This document shows, piece by piece, positions 35,849-47,252 of a stretch of DNA of 64,000 nt (within the stretch, counting starts at the first letter, position 1; each line of letters starts with the position of its first letter). The notes under the pieces are model-generated. The model saw only the letters and a list, made by a program, of their open reading frames with translations. It searched no databases and was not told the origin of the DNA. The position numbers and the translations under genes were made by a program. The stretch comes from Zoroaster sp. YZ-2022. Its lineage: Eukaryota; Echinodermata; Asteroidea; Forcipulatida; Zoroasteridae. The DNA lies in contig CM055830.1 in NCBI GenBank assembly GCA_029582265.1, positions 35,954,718-36,018,717 on the forward strand, in the 5' to 3' direction.

Positions 35849-36559
35849 TCCTTTCAAAGTCTGTCTGGAATTGTTTTATTTTGGGTTATAAATATAATAA
35901 TATTGGTTGTATTTTGTATTTTTTCTTTTTAATTATCAAATTAATTCCGAAGAAAATCATATCTGAATAATCCTAGTAATTCAAGGCTGTGGATTATTTA
36001 AGTGCAACATTCAATATTAGAATACGAATGCATAATGGGAAGTGTACAGTTGCAATTCTTTTTTACAGAACAAAAATAGAAAAAAAGCTGGGGACACGGT
36101 GTTCCCCTTATGGGCGTAACTCCCGGGGATAGAGGATATATACCCCCACTTTTTGGCCCAGGGGATGGTCCATATGATTACCCCCCCCCCCACAATTTTT
36201 AATGCGGTGATAAATAATAGGCTAATAATTTAATAAATGGGGAATTTTGGTTTGTTTAAATATTTATGGTCCGTTTGTATTAAAACAACGCGAACATCAA
36301 TTTCAATATCATAGCCCCCCCCCCCCTTTTTTTCGACACGGATTTACGCCGCTGGTTCCCCTCCATTATCATGTTTTTTTTATTCGACTATCAAGTAATC
36401 GGTCATCGTTTTTCCCCACAAACATGTGTTTGTCCGTGTTTTTTGGCCTGATATTCAATGACCAACTTGGTTTCACTGGGAAAATCTGTAAAACGTCTTA
36501 ATTTTATGTTACCGCCGTACATGTTTTACCACAAGGGGGCGCTATCACCCAATTTGTTG

Positions 36560-37031
36560 GCACTTGTAATAGTCTCTTGTATTGCTTGCCCGATTCCCAA
36601 CTACAGAAGCTTCAGGTCATACAGAAATCAGCGGCTCGGTTGATGTGAACACGTTCAAATATATATGTATCATAACTCCGGTATTACGTAGCCTTCATTG
36701 GCCGACTATTCGATCTCGCATAAAGTACAAAATATTATTGTTAACATTGCATACCTAATAGATTTGATTAGAGAATATAGGACTACACGAAATCTTAGGT
36801 CAGCTGATAGAGATCTTTTGATTATACCCATTTTGTTAAAACTAGGTTCTACGATGAACAAACATGTTACAACATACTTGTATTAATAAGTAAATGTGGG
36901 TTCATTGTAGTCAGTTATTGTAAAATCTTGTAATATGATTTTGAGAGTCAGTTGGGATAAGTAAAGCGCATAGAGACTTTTACTCGAAGGCATTATGCAC
37001 TATAAGAACTGTTCATTATTATTATTATTAC
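36560..37031 (+). mobile_element. non-LTR retrotransposon 3' fragment (CR1/L2-like)
   Basis: Frameshifted fragments of the ORF2 C-terminus are readable: NYRSF..QVIQKSAARL, SLHWPTIRSRIKYKI-like and LIREYRTTRNLRSADRDLL. They are followed by AAGCGCATAGAGACTTTTAC and a tail of ATT repeats near 37013-37029. It is absent from the two related segments at 39330 and 56470, which show the empty site. Confidence 0.65.
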
Positions 37032-37395
37032 GCATAGAGATAAATATATGCCTATATGAAACAATTGTTTTACTCTGTGGTACTTACTACTTACGCAATA
37101 AAATATTACGTTTTTCGCAAGGGGGCGCTATAACTAAGATTTAATGTACTTTTTGTTCAAACAATATTTGGAGTAAGCTGTAGAAAAACATGTATTAATT
37201 CATGCAGAAAAACAAAACAGATGACAGACACACCTCCCATTTACAGATTCAAATATAATCTATCCGATATAACGAAGCCTAAGAGGCGGTTTTGAGTAAG
37301 GGAGGAGACACGGCAAAAATTAATGGGGCACAACAAAAACCTAAGGTATATTGGGTTAGAACCCCTTTTCCTTACATTCATCAGCCGGTAGCTGA

Positions 37396-38938
37396 CGATA
37401 ACTCAGGGCATGGAATCGGTGTCCTAGTTTAAGATGAACACAGTGACTGAAATTATGCGCATTTATGCAGCAGCAACAGTAATATGACCTTATCATGTTG
37501 GGTATTATTTTCAGTCAATGAGTAAATCTAAAACTAGCACTCCGATTCCATGACATGTTGATCGTGACGAGGCTGTCCCTTTAAAGGAAGTGATTGAACA
37601 AGTGACAGCTATTTCTTGAATACGATTTGGGGGCAGTAGGGAGCAGGGCACATGATATAACTCCCCCCCCCCCCACCACCACCACCACCACCACTCGGAA
37701 ACTATCCCTACCCCACCCCCACGGTAAATCCCGAAATATTTTTAGAATTTTGACATCTTTTTGGGGTTCTATTTTTGTGAAATCAAACCTAAAACAAATA
37801 CGCTAGAAATGTATAGATTGATTAAATTCTTGCTTTGGGTGATAAACAATTAATTTGATTTTGCCCTTACACCAACGTAATGTATGAAGCATTGTATACT
37901 CAGTGCTTTCTGATGTCGAAGATCTTAAGAAAAAATGGGGCTAAATTATAAATACGCTAATTGTTATATAGATAATACAATTTAATAATGTAATAATTTG
38001 TGCGCTCTTATCATTGGAGGTAATGCTATTACCTGCCCCTTGTCATACACACTGAAGGACATCCCCCTCCCGTCCCCACACCACCGTATCGTACAAATTA
38101 TTTTCAGTGAGGACACATCATGCAAATGCGAAGGAATTTCTGGAAAAATACTGCTTCTTGATTAAATCTCAAATATGTACAAAAATATATATATAACTTG
38201 CTATTTCTATTTAAATCTGCTAAAAATAATACCAATGTTTATCCTATTTGAATGTGTAAATGTTAAAATAAAATCAATGGAAATGTAATTTGCGTGGAAC
38301 ATACGTTATTCGTCTGGATGACTTGATGATTTTGTTAATGTAAACAACTTAATTGATTGGTGATCGTCCTTACCCAACCTACTGGATTTGACTCAACCCG
38401 ATTTGGCATTGTTTTATTTCTTCATTTAGTCAAATTATTGGTCTAATGATAAAAGGAAATTCTGATCGCGCCTCCCTCCCAAAGATTTCAACGGAATATT
38501 ATCCCTAGACCCGACAGACCAAAAAAATCCCCCAAAAACAAAATCGCAGTAAAAGTAACGTTTTTGTATAACTGGAGAAAAAAAATACATATTTGTTTTG
38601 TGAGGACAATCACCAATTTATTTGTTCACATGGCATAACCTGCTTTATATAAAGAGTACAAATCATTTATAATTGATTGTATTACTCGTTTCATGTACAC
38701 AGAGGCTAATGACCGTTAATGACGTCAGACAGTCACTTTCCCGATACTGGCTATATAATACATTATGATATTAATGTGTATTGTATACGGAATGGATATG
38801 TGTACAAAGGGGAGGGTCAGTGGCACTGTATCCAAACCCTGAAATGCTTGTACCCTCAACCCTCACCCTAAAATTAAATATTATCTAATAAGGATTACCA
38901 CTTTAGTGCCGTCAAAATGCCCTAACAAATGCCTCGTT
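37396..38938. repeat. segmental duplication A, copy 2
   Basis: Direct copy of 33943-35530. It includes a truncated TTAA MITE (the left terminus is missing, the right GACGAGGCTGTCCCTTTAA is kept), a CCA/CCACC low-complexity tract near 37664-37692 and a MITE at about 38353-38616. Confidence 0.8.
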
Positions 38939-39719
38939 TGTTTCTTTGACGTCTGGGTGTTGTCTTTGTGATAGCTGTGGGATTATAATTAGTTGTGTGC
39001 CACTGGTGTAACCACGGGAGGGGGTTCAGGGGATTCAACCCCCAATGGGCCTGCCGATTATAATTTTTTTATTAAAATAATGCAAACAAATTTCAATATC
39101 TTAGGCCCCATCCCCCTTTTCGATACGGATGTTTTTTTTTAAATTTGATTATTGGTCATCTTTAGATGGCGCTTTTACACTCACGTTAAGTTTTTCCCAC
39201 AAACATGTTTGTCCGTGTTTTTTGGCCTGATATTCAATGACCAACTTGGTTTCACTGGGAAAATCTGTAAGACGTCTTAATTTTATGTTTACCGCCGTAC
39301 ATGTTTTACCACAAGGGGGCGCTATCACTTAAATTGCTGGTACTTTGGCAAAGAGAAAAATAATAGACATATACACTGTATGTAACCATTTTACTCTTGC
39401 GCAATAAAAAATATTACGATTTAATGTACTTTTTGTTCAACCAATATATGGAGTAAGCTTTAGAAAACATGTATTAATTCATGTAGAAAAAAACAGACAA
39501 TAGACACACAGTCACACATTACATTTACAGATGCAAATATAATCTATCAGATATAAAGAAGCCTATAGAGTAAAGGGGCGGATCAAGGGTTTTGAATAAG
39601 GGAGGAGGTACGGCAAAAAACAGAGTGGGGCACAACAAAAAACTAAGGCATATAATTATATTGATACGGCAATTAAAACAGGTGGATGCACGGACCCCTT
39701 CCACCATTTCCCCCCGCCC

Positions 39720-40310
39720 GATCCGTCATTGCCTAGAATTACAATAATCTAAACAATGTGCTCTTTCCGGCCACGGTAGCCTTATCAGCAAAATGCAGTA
39801 GGGGAGAAACTACTCTAATTATATCATGATAATTGCTCTATTTTAAAAACTTACTACTTAAAAGAAACTGTTTATATGGTGTCACCGTAACAAGTCTTTA
39901 CTTCTCCTTTTCACCATACAAAGATACAAGTGTTGTTACTTTTCATGTACTTTAGGTCAGCCATTTATTATGTTAATAGATATCTCTTAGTCTATTAGCT
40001 GACCCTATTGTTTTCCTGCTTGAAATAAACAAAAACAAATGAATCTTACAAAACTAAACCATGTAATTTTAAAATGCCCCAGAATGTCGTATTGTATTGC
40101 ATAAATTATTAAAGAGTTACTTTGCTGTTACTCAACATGTTGCAGAAAACTCAATGTTTAGAGTACCCAGTACACCCTTATTGTGTTTTTACATTAAAGT
40201 GATTAAACATTAGTCCTGGGACAGTTAGCCAATTAACTAACCAAAACTGAACTAACCGTTTAGATATTTCCTAACCGGCTAACTGAAACCAATATTTAAA
40301 AAATAAAAAA
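39720..40310. other. non-coding DNA at the start of duplication B
   Basis: It holds GTGTCACCGTAACAAGTCTT near 39880, a word shared in diverged form with the tail of the Penelope element (about 50099), so it may be an old 3' fragment of it. No exon recognised. Confidence 0.35.
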
Positions 40311-40612
40311 TGGAAGAATTTGCCGCCCATTGGTCATTAAACAATCATTGTTGCCTGTGGATTTTCTTCACAGACACTCAGAAAGCACCGAGTATACAGT
40401 GCTGCATACATTACATCGCAAGAATTTCATCCATTTATAAAAATACACTTAGTATACACAAACTGTATGTACAGGCTTATTATACACAGGAATCAATGAG
40501 GTTTATGGAGACTTCTCTTTCATCGTTTCCATAATAAATGAATTATAACTTCTAACATAAATATCACTAAACAATAAATGTGATTAAAAATTCTCTGCTT
40601 TCTTTTTTCTGC

Positions 40613-40831
40613 TATGAAATGATATCCAATTGCAGCCAAAATTGCTGGATCGATTGAAATTCTGGCGTGCTGTGTTTTAAACTTTTTCACATAGGGGTAT
40701 GAACGTTTGTCCAATTTGTGAGGTCTCTCTTAGCCACCATACTTTGTATATGGGAAATTAGGTCCTTGTGTATACATGTACATGTATGACGTATTTCCCT
40801 GTTGGCACCGAATTTTAAGCTTTTTTTTTTT
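40613..40831. mobile_element. MITE-derived insert present only in duplicate 1
   Basis: GATATCCAATTGCAGCCAAA and TTGCTGGATCGATTG match the interior of the TTA MITE at 32507-32871. The flanking sequence is continuous at the same place in copy 2 (about 58768), so it was gained or lost after the duplication. The terminal repeats are missing. Confidence 0.65.
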
Positions 40832-41353
40832 GCCTTATGTCAACATGACCAATGTCTGGATATATTTTACAAGATCAACTTACTTTCATTAAAACAAACC
40901 AATTCACCTGCTACACAGTCTCTTGAATATCTTAAGATAGGCAATATAACGGCTCTCTCTCATCATGATTGGTCTTTACTGTGTGGTGTTTCATGTAATA
41001 CCACGGCCAAGTCCACGTCCAAGTCCAAATCCTACACCAGGATTGATTTTACATTTAGCATTCATCTGACTTGATAGATCACCTGTGGATCAATGATAAT
41101 TACTATCAGAAAACTACTTTTCTACCCTTGATCAGAGGTCACCTTAGACCAGAAAGATTACTGTTCAATCAAGAGGTCACCGTTCCCAAGTTGAAAAAAA
41201 AATCGGCTCTAGAATTTGTTGTAAATCTCCAAAATGGACTAAACTATCATACATGGTGGAATGTAAATTTACACAACAGAAACAGATACATACATGTTAT
41301 AAATATATGCATTTACATACATGTGTATATGTGTAAATTTACAACAACCTTGC

Positions 41354-41454
41354 TCAGACGATTTTGATGGAGGTCCTTGCCAAGATGCTACAGGAAGAGG
41401 CAGAAACAGAGGGAGGAGGTGCAGATGCCGGAAGAGCAAACTTTGATTGTGCAC
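41354..41454 (-). CDS. possible terminal exon, unrecognised
   Basis: Acceptor CCAACAG on the minus strand. One frame encodes AQSKFALPASAPPPSVSASS then CSILARTSIKIV-stop. It could be the last exon of the MAEL gene upstream on this strand, but no family match is visible, and the same frame is conserved in the duplicate (about 59292-59393) simply because the DNA is nearly identical. Low confidence. Confidence 0.2.
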
Positions 41455-41635
41455 CTGTTGGAATCAATAATTGTATGATCAATAAATGATAGGTTGTCAA
41501 TTCCATCAGATGGTTGATGCATCGTAATATCTGCTCTTATCTATTTACATGTAGCTATCAAAGGGTTTGTTTATAATAATAATAATGAGTATTTGTAATG
41601 CACCAGTATTTGATGTGTTAGTGTACAATGATTTG

Positions 41636-43752
41636 ACTTCATGTTTTCATTACATAGGTTACAAGCTTTAGTTACTCGGAGATTCCACCTTGTGTCTTGG
41701 ACTCCTACTTGACATGTTTTCATGACATAAGATACAAGCTTTAGTTACTCGGAGATTCCTCCTTGTGTCTTGGACTCCTACTTGACATGTTTTCATGACA
41801 TAAGTTACAAGCTTTAGTTACTCAGAGATTCCACCTTGTGTCTTGGACTCCTACTTGACATGTTTTCATGACATAAGTTACAAGCTTTAGTTACTCGGAG
41901 ATTCCACCTTGTGTCTTGGACTCCTACTTGACATGTTTTCATGACATAAGTTACAAGCTTTAGTTACTCAGAGATTCCTCCTTGTGTCTTGGACTCCTAC
42001 TTGACATGTTTTCATGACATAAGTTACAAGCTCAGATACTCAGAGATTCCACCTTGTGTCTTGGACTCCTACTTGAAATGTTTTCATGACATAAGTTACA
42101 AGCTTTAGTTACTCAGAGATTCCTCCTTGTGTCTTGGACTCCTACTTGACATGTTTTCATGACATAAGTTACAAGCTTTAGTTACTCAGAGATTCCACCT
42201 TGTGTCTTGGACTCCTACTTGACATGTTTTCATGACATAAGTTACAAGCTCAGATACTCAGAGATTCCACCTTGTGTCTTGGACTCCTACTTGACATGTT
42301 TTCATGACATAAGTTACAAGCTTTAGTTACTCAGAGATTCCACCTTGTGTCTTGGACTCCTACTTGACATGTTTTCATGACATAAGTTACAAGCTTTAGT
42401 TACTCAGAGATTCCACCTTGTGTCTTGGACTCCTACTTGACATGTTTTCATGACATAAGTTACAAGCTCAGATACTCAGAGATTCCACCTTGTGTCTTGG
42501 ACTCCTACTTGACATGTTTTCATGACATAAGTTACAAGCTTTAGTTACTCAGAGATTCCACCTTGTGTCTTGGACTCCTACTTGACATGTTTTCATGACA
42601 TAAGTTACAAGCTTTAGTTACTCAGAGATTCCACCTTGTGTCTTGGACTCCTACTTGACATGTTTTCATGACATAAGTTACAAGCTCAGATACTCAGAGA
42701 TTCCACCTTGTGTCTTGGACTCCTACTTGACATGTTTTCATGACATATGTTACACTTTTAGTTACTCAGAGATTCCTCCTTGTGTCTTGGACTCCTACTT
42801 GACATGTTTTCATGACATAAGTTACAAGCTTTAGTTACTCAGAGATTCCACCTTGTGTCTTGGACTCCTACTTGACATGTTTTCATGACATAAGTTACAA
42901 GCTTAGTTACTCAGAGATTCCACCTTGTGTCTTGGACTCCTACTTGACATGTTTTCATGACATACAGTAAGTTACAAGCTTAGTTACTCAGAGATTCCAC
43001 CTTGTGTCTTGGACTCCTACTTGACATGTTTTCATGACATAAGTTACAAGCTTAGATACTCAGAGATTCCACCTTGTGTCTTGGACTCCTACTTGACATG
43101 TTTTCATGACATAAGTTACAAGCTTTAGTTACTCAGAGATTCCACCTTGTGTCTTGGACTCCTACTTGACATGTTTTCATGACATAAGTTACAAGCTTAG
43201 TTACTCAGAGATTCCACCTTGTGTCTTGGACTCCTACTTGACATGTTTTCATGACATAAGTTACAAGCTTAGTTACTCAGAGATTCCACCTTGTGTCTTG
43301 GACTCCTACTTGACATGTTTTCATGACATAAGTTACAAGCTTTAGTTACTCAGAGACTCCACCTTGTGTCTTGGACTCCTACTTGACATGTTTTCATGAC
43401 ATAAGTTACAAGCTTAGTTACTCAGAGATTCCACCCTGTGTCTTGGACTCCTACTTGACATGTTTTCATGACATAAGTTACAAGCTTTAGTTACTCAGAG
43501 ATTCCACCTTGTGTCTTGGACTCCTACTTGACATGTTTTCATGACATAAGTTACAAGCTTAGTTACTCAGAGATTCCACCTTGTGTCTTGGACTCCTACT
43601 TGACATGTTTTCATGACATAAGTTACAAGCTTTAGTTACTCAGAGATTCCACCTTGTGTCTTGGACTCCTACTTGACATGTTTTCATGACATAAGTTACA
43701 AGCTTAGTTACTCAGAGATTCCACCTTGTGTCTTGGACTCCTACTTGACATG
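41636..43752. repeat. 73 bp tandem array, about 29 units
   Basis: The unit contains TAGTTACTCAGAGATTCCAC, TTGTGTCTTGGACTCCTACT and GACATGTTTTCATGACATAA. Length varies from 71 to 74 bp at the GCTTTAG/GCTTAG/GCTCAGA junction. It lies downstream of MAEL exon b on the gene's strand. The short frames (DSYLTCFHDISYKL repeats) are artefacts. Confidence 0.95.
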
Positions 43753-43790
43753 ATGGCAATATAATACTGTATATCCAATGGTTACTGTTC

Positions 43791-44335
43791 TTAAGGGGAC
43801 AATATCATCACGATCAACATGGCATGGAATCAGAGTGTTAGTTTTAACTTGGTCACTGAAAATAATACCCCACATGATAAGATCATTACAGTTGCTGCTG
43901 CATAAATGAGCCAATAATTTTCAGTCATTGTGTTCATCAACTAGGACACCGATTCCACGCCCTGTTGAAAGTCTGCTTAGACCACGATGACATTGTTCCT
44001 TTAAACTAGGACACCGATTCCATGCCCTGTTGAAAGTCTGCTAAGACCATGATGATATTGTTCCTTTAAACTAGGGCACCGATTCCATGCCCTGTTGAAA
44101 GTCTGCTAAGACCACGATGATATTGTTCCTTTAAACCAGGACACCGATTCCATGCCCTGTTGAAAGTCTGCTAAGACTACGATGATATTGTTCCTTTAAA
44201 CCAGGACACCGATTCCATGCCCTGTTGAAAGTCTGCTAAGACCACGATGATATTGTTCCTTTAAACTAGGACACTGATTCCATGCCCTGTTGAAAGTCTG
44301 CTCTGATTGTGACGATACTGTCTCTTTAAAGAAAC
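43791..44335. mobile_element. TTAA-type MITE with its right end amplified into a 65 bp array
   Basis: It begins TTAAGGGGACAATATCATCA and carries the family body (GGCATGGAATCAGAGTGTTA). The right-end segment AACTAGGACACCGATTCCAT, GCCCTGTTGAAAGTCTGCT, GATATTGTTCCTTTA is repeated about five times at 65 bp before a final right end GACGATACTGTCTCTTTAA. Each unit keeps a near-complete MITE terminus. Confidence 0.8.
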
Positions 44336-44379
44336 CATCTATTCCATCAAAGAAAGAAACATCTGAGCCAAGGCTGACT

Positions 44380-44640
44380 GAAACCCACCTGACAGAACAA
44401 AGGAGGAAAGGCATTGTGTCTCTGAGGGACTGAAACTCACCTGACAGAACACAGGAGGAAAGGCATTGTGTCTCTGAGGGACTGAAACTCACCTGACAGA
44501 ACAAAGGAGGAATGGAATTGTGTCTCTGAGGGACTGAAACTCACCTGACAGAACAAAGGAGGAAAGGCATTGTGTCTCTGAGGGACTGAAACTCACCTGA
44601 CAGAACACAGGAGGAAAGGCATTGTGTCTCTGAGGGTTCA
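44380..44640. repeat. 52 bp array overlapping the MAEL exon b splice donor
   Basis: About five units. Read on the minus strand, each unit is 36 nt of exon-like sequence (CAGAGACACAATGCCTTTCC then TCCTGTGTTCTGTCAG) plus 16 nt beginning GTGAGTTTCAG. The right-most unit supplies the real 3' edge of exon b. Confidence 0.9.
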
Positions 44641-44727
44641 GGAAATCACAAAGTTCATTCCAAACTTGACGATAATTGGCTATCGCCAGCTCAAAATTCG
44701 CAACTGGAATCTTGTGTGCTTCATCAC
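44597..44727 (-). CDS. MAEL: MAEL copy 1, exon b
   Basis: Acceptor AATCACAG, donor GTGAGT. Encodes DEAHKIPVANFELAIANYRQ, VWNELCDFLNPQRHN and AFPPVFCQ; phase 0 at the end. The last 36 nt and the donor belong to the 52 bp tandem repeat. Confidence 0.8.
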
Positions 44728-44769
44728 CTGTGATTGAAATGATAAATATGAGAGGAGAAATCCTAATTC

Positions 44770-45660
44770 CACATGTGAATGCCTCAATCGAAGATTTGAA
44801 AGCCTCATTCCTGAAAGTGAAAACCTCCATCCCACAGGTGGAAGCCTCTGTCCCTGAAATGAAAGCCTTGATTCCCTGAAATGAAAGCCTCAATCCCTGA
44901 AACGAAAGCCTCAATCCCTGAAAAGAAAGCCTCAATCCCTGAAACGAAAGCCTCAATCCCTGAAATGAAAGCCTATATTCCAGAGATGAAAGCTTCTATC
45001 CAAAAGATGAAAGCATCCATTTCAGAGATAAAAGCCTCTATTGAAAGCCATCATCCAAGAGGTGAAAGCCTCCATCTCAGAGGTAAAAACCTTTATCCCA
45101 GAGATGAAATCTTTTTTCCCAGAGATGAAAATCTCTATGCAAAATGTGAACGCCTCAATCCCAGAGGTGTAAGCCTCAATCCCAGAGGTGTAAGCCTCAA
45201 TCCCAGAGGTGTAAGCCTCAATCCGAGAGGTGTAAGCCTCAATCCCAGAGGTGTAAGCCTCCATCCCAGAGGTGTAAGCCTCAATCCCAGTGGTGTAAGC
45301 CTCAATCCCAGTGGTGTAAGCCTCCATCCCAGAGGTGTAAGCCTCAATCCCAGTGGTGTAAGCCTCAATCCCAGAGGTGTAAGCCTCAATCCCAGAGGTG
45401 TAAGCCTCAATCCCAGTGGTGTAAGCCTCAATCCCAGTGGTGTAAGCCTCAATCCCAGTGGTGTAAGCCTCCATCCCAGAGGTGTAAGCCTCAATCCCAG
45501 AGGTGTAAGCCTCAATCCCAGTGGTGTAAGCCTCAATCCCAGTGGTGTAAGCCTCAATCCCAGAGGTGTAAGCCTCAATCCCAGAGGTGTAAGCCTCAAT
45601 CCCCAAGGTATACCTATATCCTGAAGGTGAAAGCCTCCATTTCACAACAGAGGTTAAAGC
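44770..45660. repeat. 21 bp minisatellite in the MAEL intron
   Basis: Two sub-arrays: CCTGAAATGAAAGCCTCAATC-type (about 44830-45020) and CCAGAGGTGTAAGCCTCAAT-type (about 45150-45605), with diverged units between and after. A period of 21 bp equals seven codons, so open frames of about 250 codons occur on both strands (KASIPEM on plus, GIEAYTS on minus). It lies inside the intron between MAEL exons a and b, so a protein role is unlikely. Confidence 0.9.
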
Positions 45661-45711
45661 TTCCATTACAGATGAGGAAACCTTCATCTTAAATTTCCAG
45701 TGAAAATTTAC

Positions 45712-45890
45712 TTTTAGATTGGCAGAGGTAGCGATATCCAATGGGTAATCTACCAGGGTCCATGAATCAATGGAATATATCAATGATGCCTGCATATAAG
45801 CTGTAGGATATACATGCTATCTCACATGGGAGATAGCCTTTATCATCTGGTAACTCACAGTGTCTCAAATGAACTTCTCCATACATACAG
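45712..45890 (-). CDS. MAEL: MAEL copy 1, exon a
   Basis: Acceptor GATTTCAG, donor GTAAAT. Encodes CMYGEVHLRHCELPDDKGYL, PCEIACISYSLYAGIIDIFH, stop, FMDPGRLPIGYRYLCQSK. The invariant Glu (PCE) and first His (IFH) are present. Confidence 0.8.
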
Positions 45891-45983
45891 CTGAAATCAA
45901 ATAAAAACAAAATAGGAATTTTAAAACCGCATGGTTTATTGATTTAAACTCAATATATATTTGAATAACATAATAACCTTTAA

Positions 45984-46289
45984 CCCTCCTACTACTACAA
46001 GGGTCAAAATCAGTCAAAATGTTGATATACTTCCTAAGGTATATCTAGTGCACTTAAAAGTCACACTGTCAATTATTACGTGTAGTAAGTACATTTACGT
46101 GTCAAAATGAGTTGAGTGTTTTTGACTGGTAAAACCATTGTCTGGTATTGTTCAGGGTGGTCAAAATGACAGTAAAAACCAGTCAAAAATGCCCCTGTGT
46201 GCACATTTGGGTCAACAGTCAAAACAGGCAGTTGACTGGTTTTGACCTCTACAGCAACTTCCCACTAAAGTGCAGCAATAGTAGGAGGG
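45984..46289. mobile_element. piggyBac-like MITE (CCCT ends, TTAA site), absent in duplicate 2
   Basis: CCCTCCTACTACTACA at the left mirrors AGCAATAGTAGGAGGG at the right; TTAA flanks both (45980-45983 and 46290-46293). The matching place in duplicate 2 (about 62494-62500) has one uninterrupted TTTAAAGG. The body is rich in GGTCAAAACCAGTCAA-type words on both strands. Confidence 0.8.
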
Positions 46290-46293
46290 TTAA

Positions 46294-46512
46294 AGGGACA
46301 ATATCGTCACAATCAGAGCATTTTCAATAGGGCATGGAATCAGTGTCCTAGTTTAAAATGAACAGTCACTGCAAATTACTTGCTCATTTATGCAGCAGCA
46401 ACGGTAATATGACCTTAGAATTAATCATGTGGGGTATTATTTTCAGTTACTGAGTTAATCTAACATTAGTAGTACAATTCCATGCCCTGTTGATCATGAC
46501 GATACTGTCCCT
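46294..46512. mobile_element. TTAA MITE with AGGGACAATATCGTC ends
   Basis: AGGGACAATATCGTCAC at the left and GACGATACTGTCCCT at the right; TTAA at 46290-46293 and 46513-46516. It shares its left TTAA with the right TTAA of the previous element. Complete member of the family at 33903 and 43791. Confidence 0.8.
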
Positions 46513-46675
46513 TTAATATGTACGTGTACATGCAGAAAACAAAAGTGAATTCTTGATTTTATTTGAATAAAGTTTGTTTACTTCAAGACACTCTGATATT
46601 GTCTTAGAAATTACAGTAAAAACCAAACAAAATTGGGAGCCAAGAATTCATATGAAGTAAATGTATTAAGTATAC

Positions 46676-47120
46676 ATATTAGAATTAGAATTAGAATTAA
46701 GAATTAGAATTAAAATCTTTATTCATCCTCAAGGGAAATTTTACACTCGCACATAGAATAGCTATACAATTAAAGATTACATCAATACATGTACATACAA
46801 AAAAATAATATACATTCAAGATAATCACAATACATACATACACAAAAATGTACTGTAACCACAAATACTACATAAAATTGCATAAATGTAGCAAACAAAA
46901 TCAAAAATTGCAGAGCTGGTGCGAGTCGTGTCGCCACTTGAGCAGCGCCACCTATATTATAATGTACATGATATGTAACATTGTACTAAAAAATCTCCAA
47001 ATTTACTTCCCATCAATACACAGACTAGACCAGAAGACAGGGAGCTAGACTAGTCTGTTTTTGTATCAAGGAGAGTAATACTGGCATATGCTTGGAATTT
47101 GGTCACATACACGTATCTTG
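46676..47120 (-). mobile_element. non-LTR retrotransposon 3' end remnant
   Basis: On the minus strand CCCTTGAGGATGAATAAAGA is followed by TTTTAATTCTAATT repeats, the usual form of a non-LTR 3' end with a simple-repeat tail. No coding part is readable. Duplicate at about 62870-63290. Confidence 0.5.
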
Positions 47121-47125
47121 ACTTA

Positions 47126-47252
47126 ACCCTCCTACTGTAGCTGAACTTTAGTGGCAAGTAGCTATAGTGGTCAAAACCAGTCAACTGACTTTTTAGACTG
47201 TTGAACCAACTGTGCACACGGGGGTATTTTTGACTGTTTTTTACTGTAAATG
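47126..47252. mobile_element. half of a CCCT/TTAA MITE next to the 37 bp array
   Basis: TTAACCCTCCTACTGTAGCT and CAAAACCAGTCAACTGACTT match the complement of the right half of the MITE at 45984-46289 (its 46170-46293). The other half is missing; the 37 bp array starts where it should continue. Duplicate at about 63308-63430. Confidence 0.7.

Larger units (their letters stand above)
44597..45890 (-). pseudogene. MAEL: Maelstrom (MAEL domain), copy 1, partial, with in-frame TGA
   Basis: Two exons, 45712-45890 and 44597-44727, join in phase and encode about 100 residues of the MAEL domain: GYLPCEIACISYSLYAGIID, IFH, (stop), FMDPGRLPIGYRYLCQSK then SDEAHKIPVANFE, YRQVWNELCDFLNP and AFPPVFCQ. This aligns with the animal Maelstrom pattern PCEIGC.KYSL..GI...FH.FI.PG..P.G.R then HKIP...FE and PPI.C. 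The first four of the family's conserved Glu-His-His-Cys-His-Cys residues are present. Maelstrom acts in the piRNA pathway that silences transposons in the germline; its MAEL domain has an RNase H-like fold. The N-terminal HMG box and the C-terminal half of the domain were not found. A TGA at 45767-45769 interrupts the frame; the duplicate has CTA there. The intron between the exons is mostly 21 bp minisatellite. Confidence 0.8.

Noticed and set aside
41071..41367. 98-codon plus-strand frame conserved in duplicate 2
   Set aside because: Conservation reflects near-identical DNA of a recent duplication, not selection; no family match.
45022..45795. 257-codon minus-strand frame overlapping MAEL exon a
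   Set aside because: It is mostly 21 bp minisatellite; its first part is MAEL exon a read in the wrong frame (the correct frame gives FMDPGRLPIGYRY).
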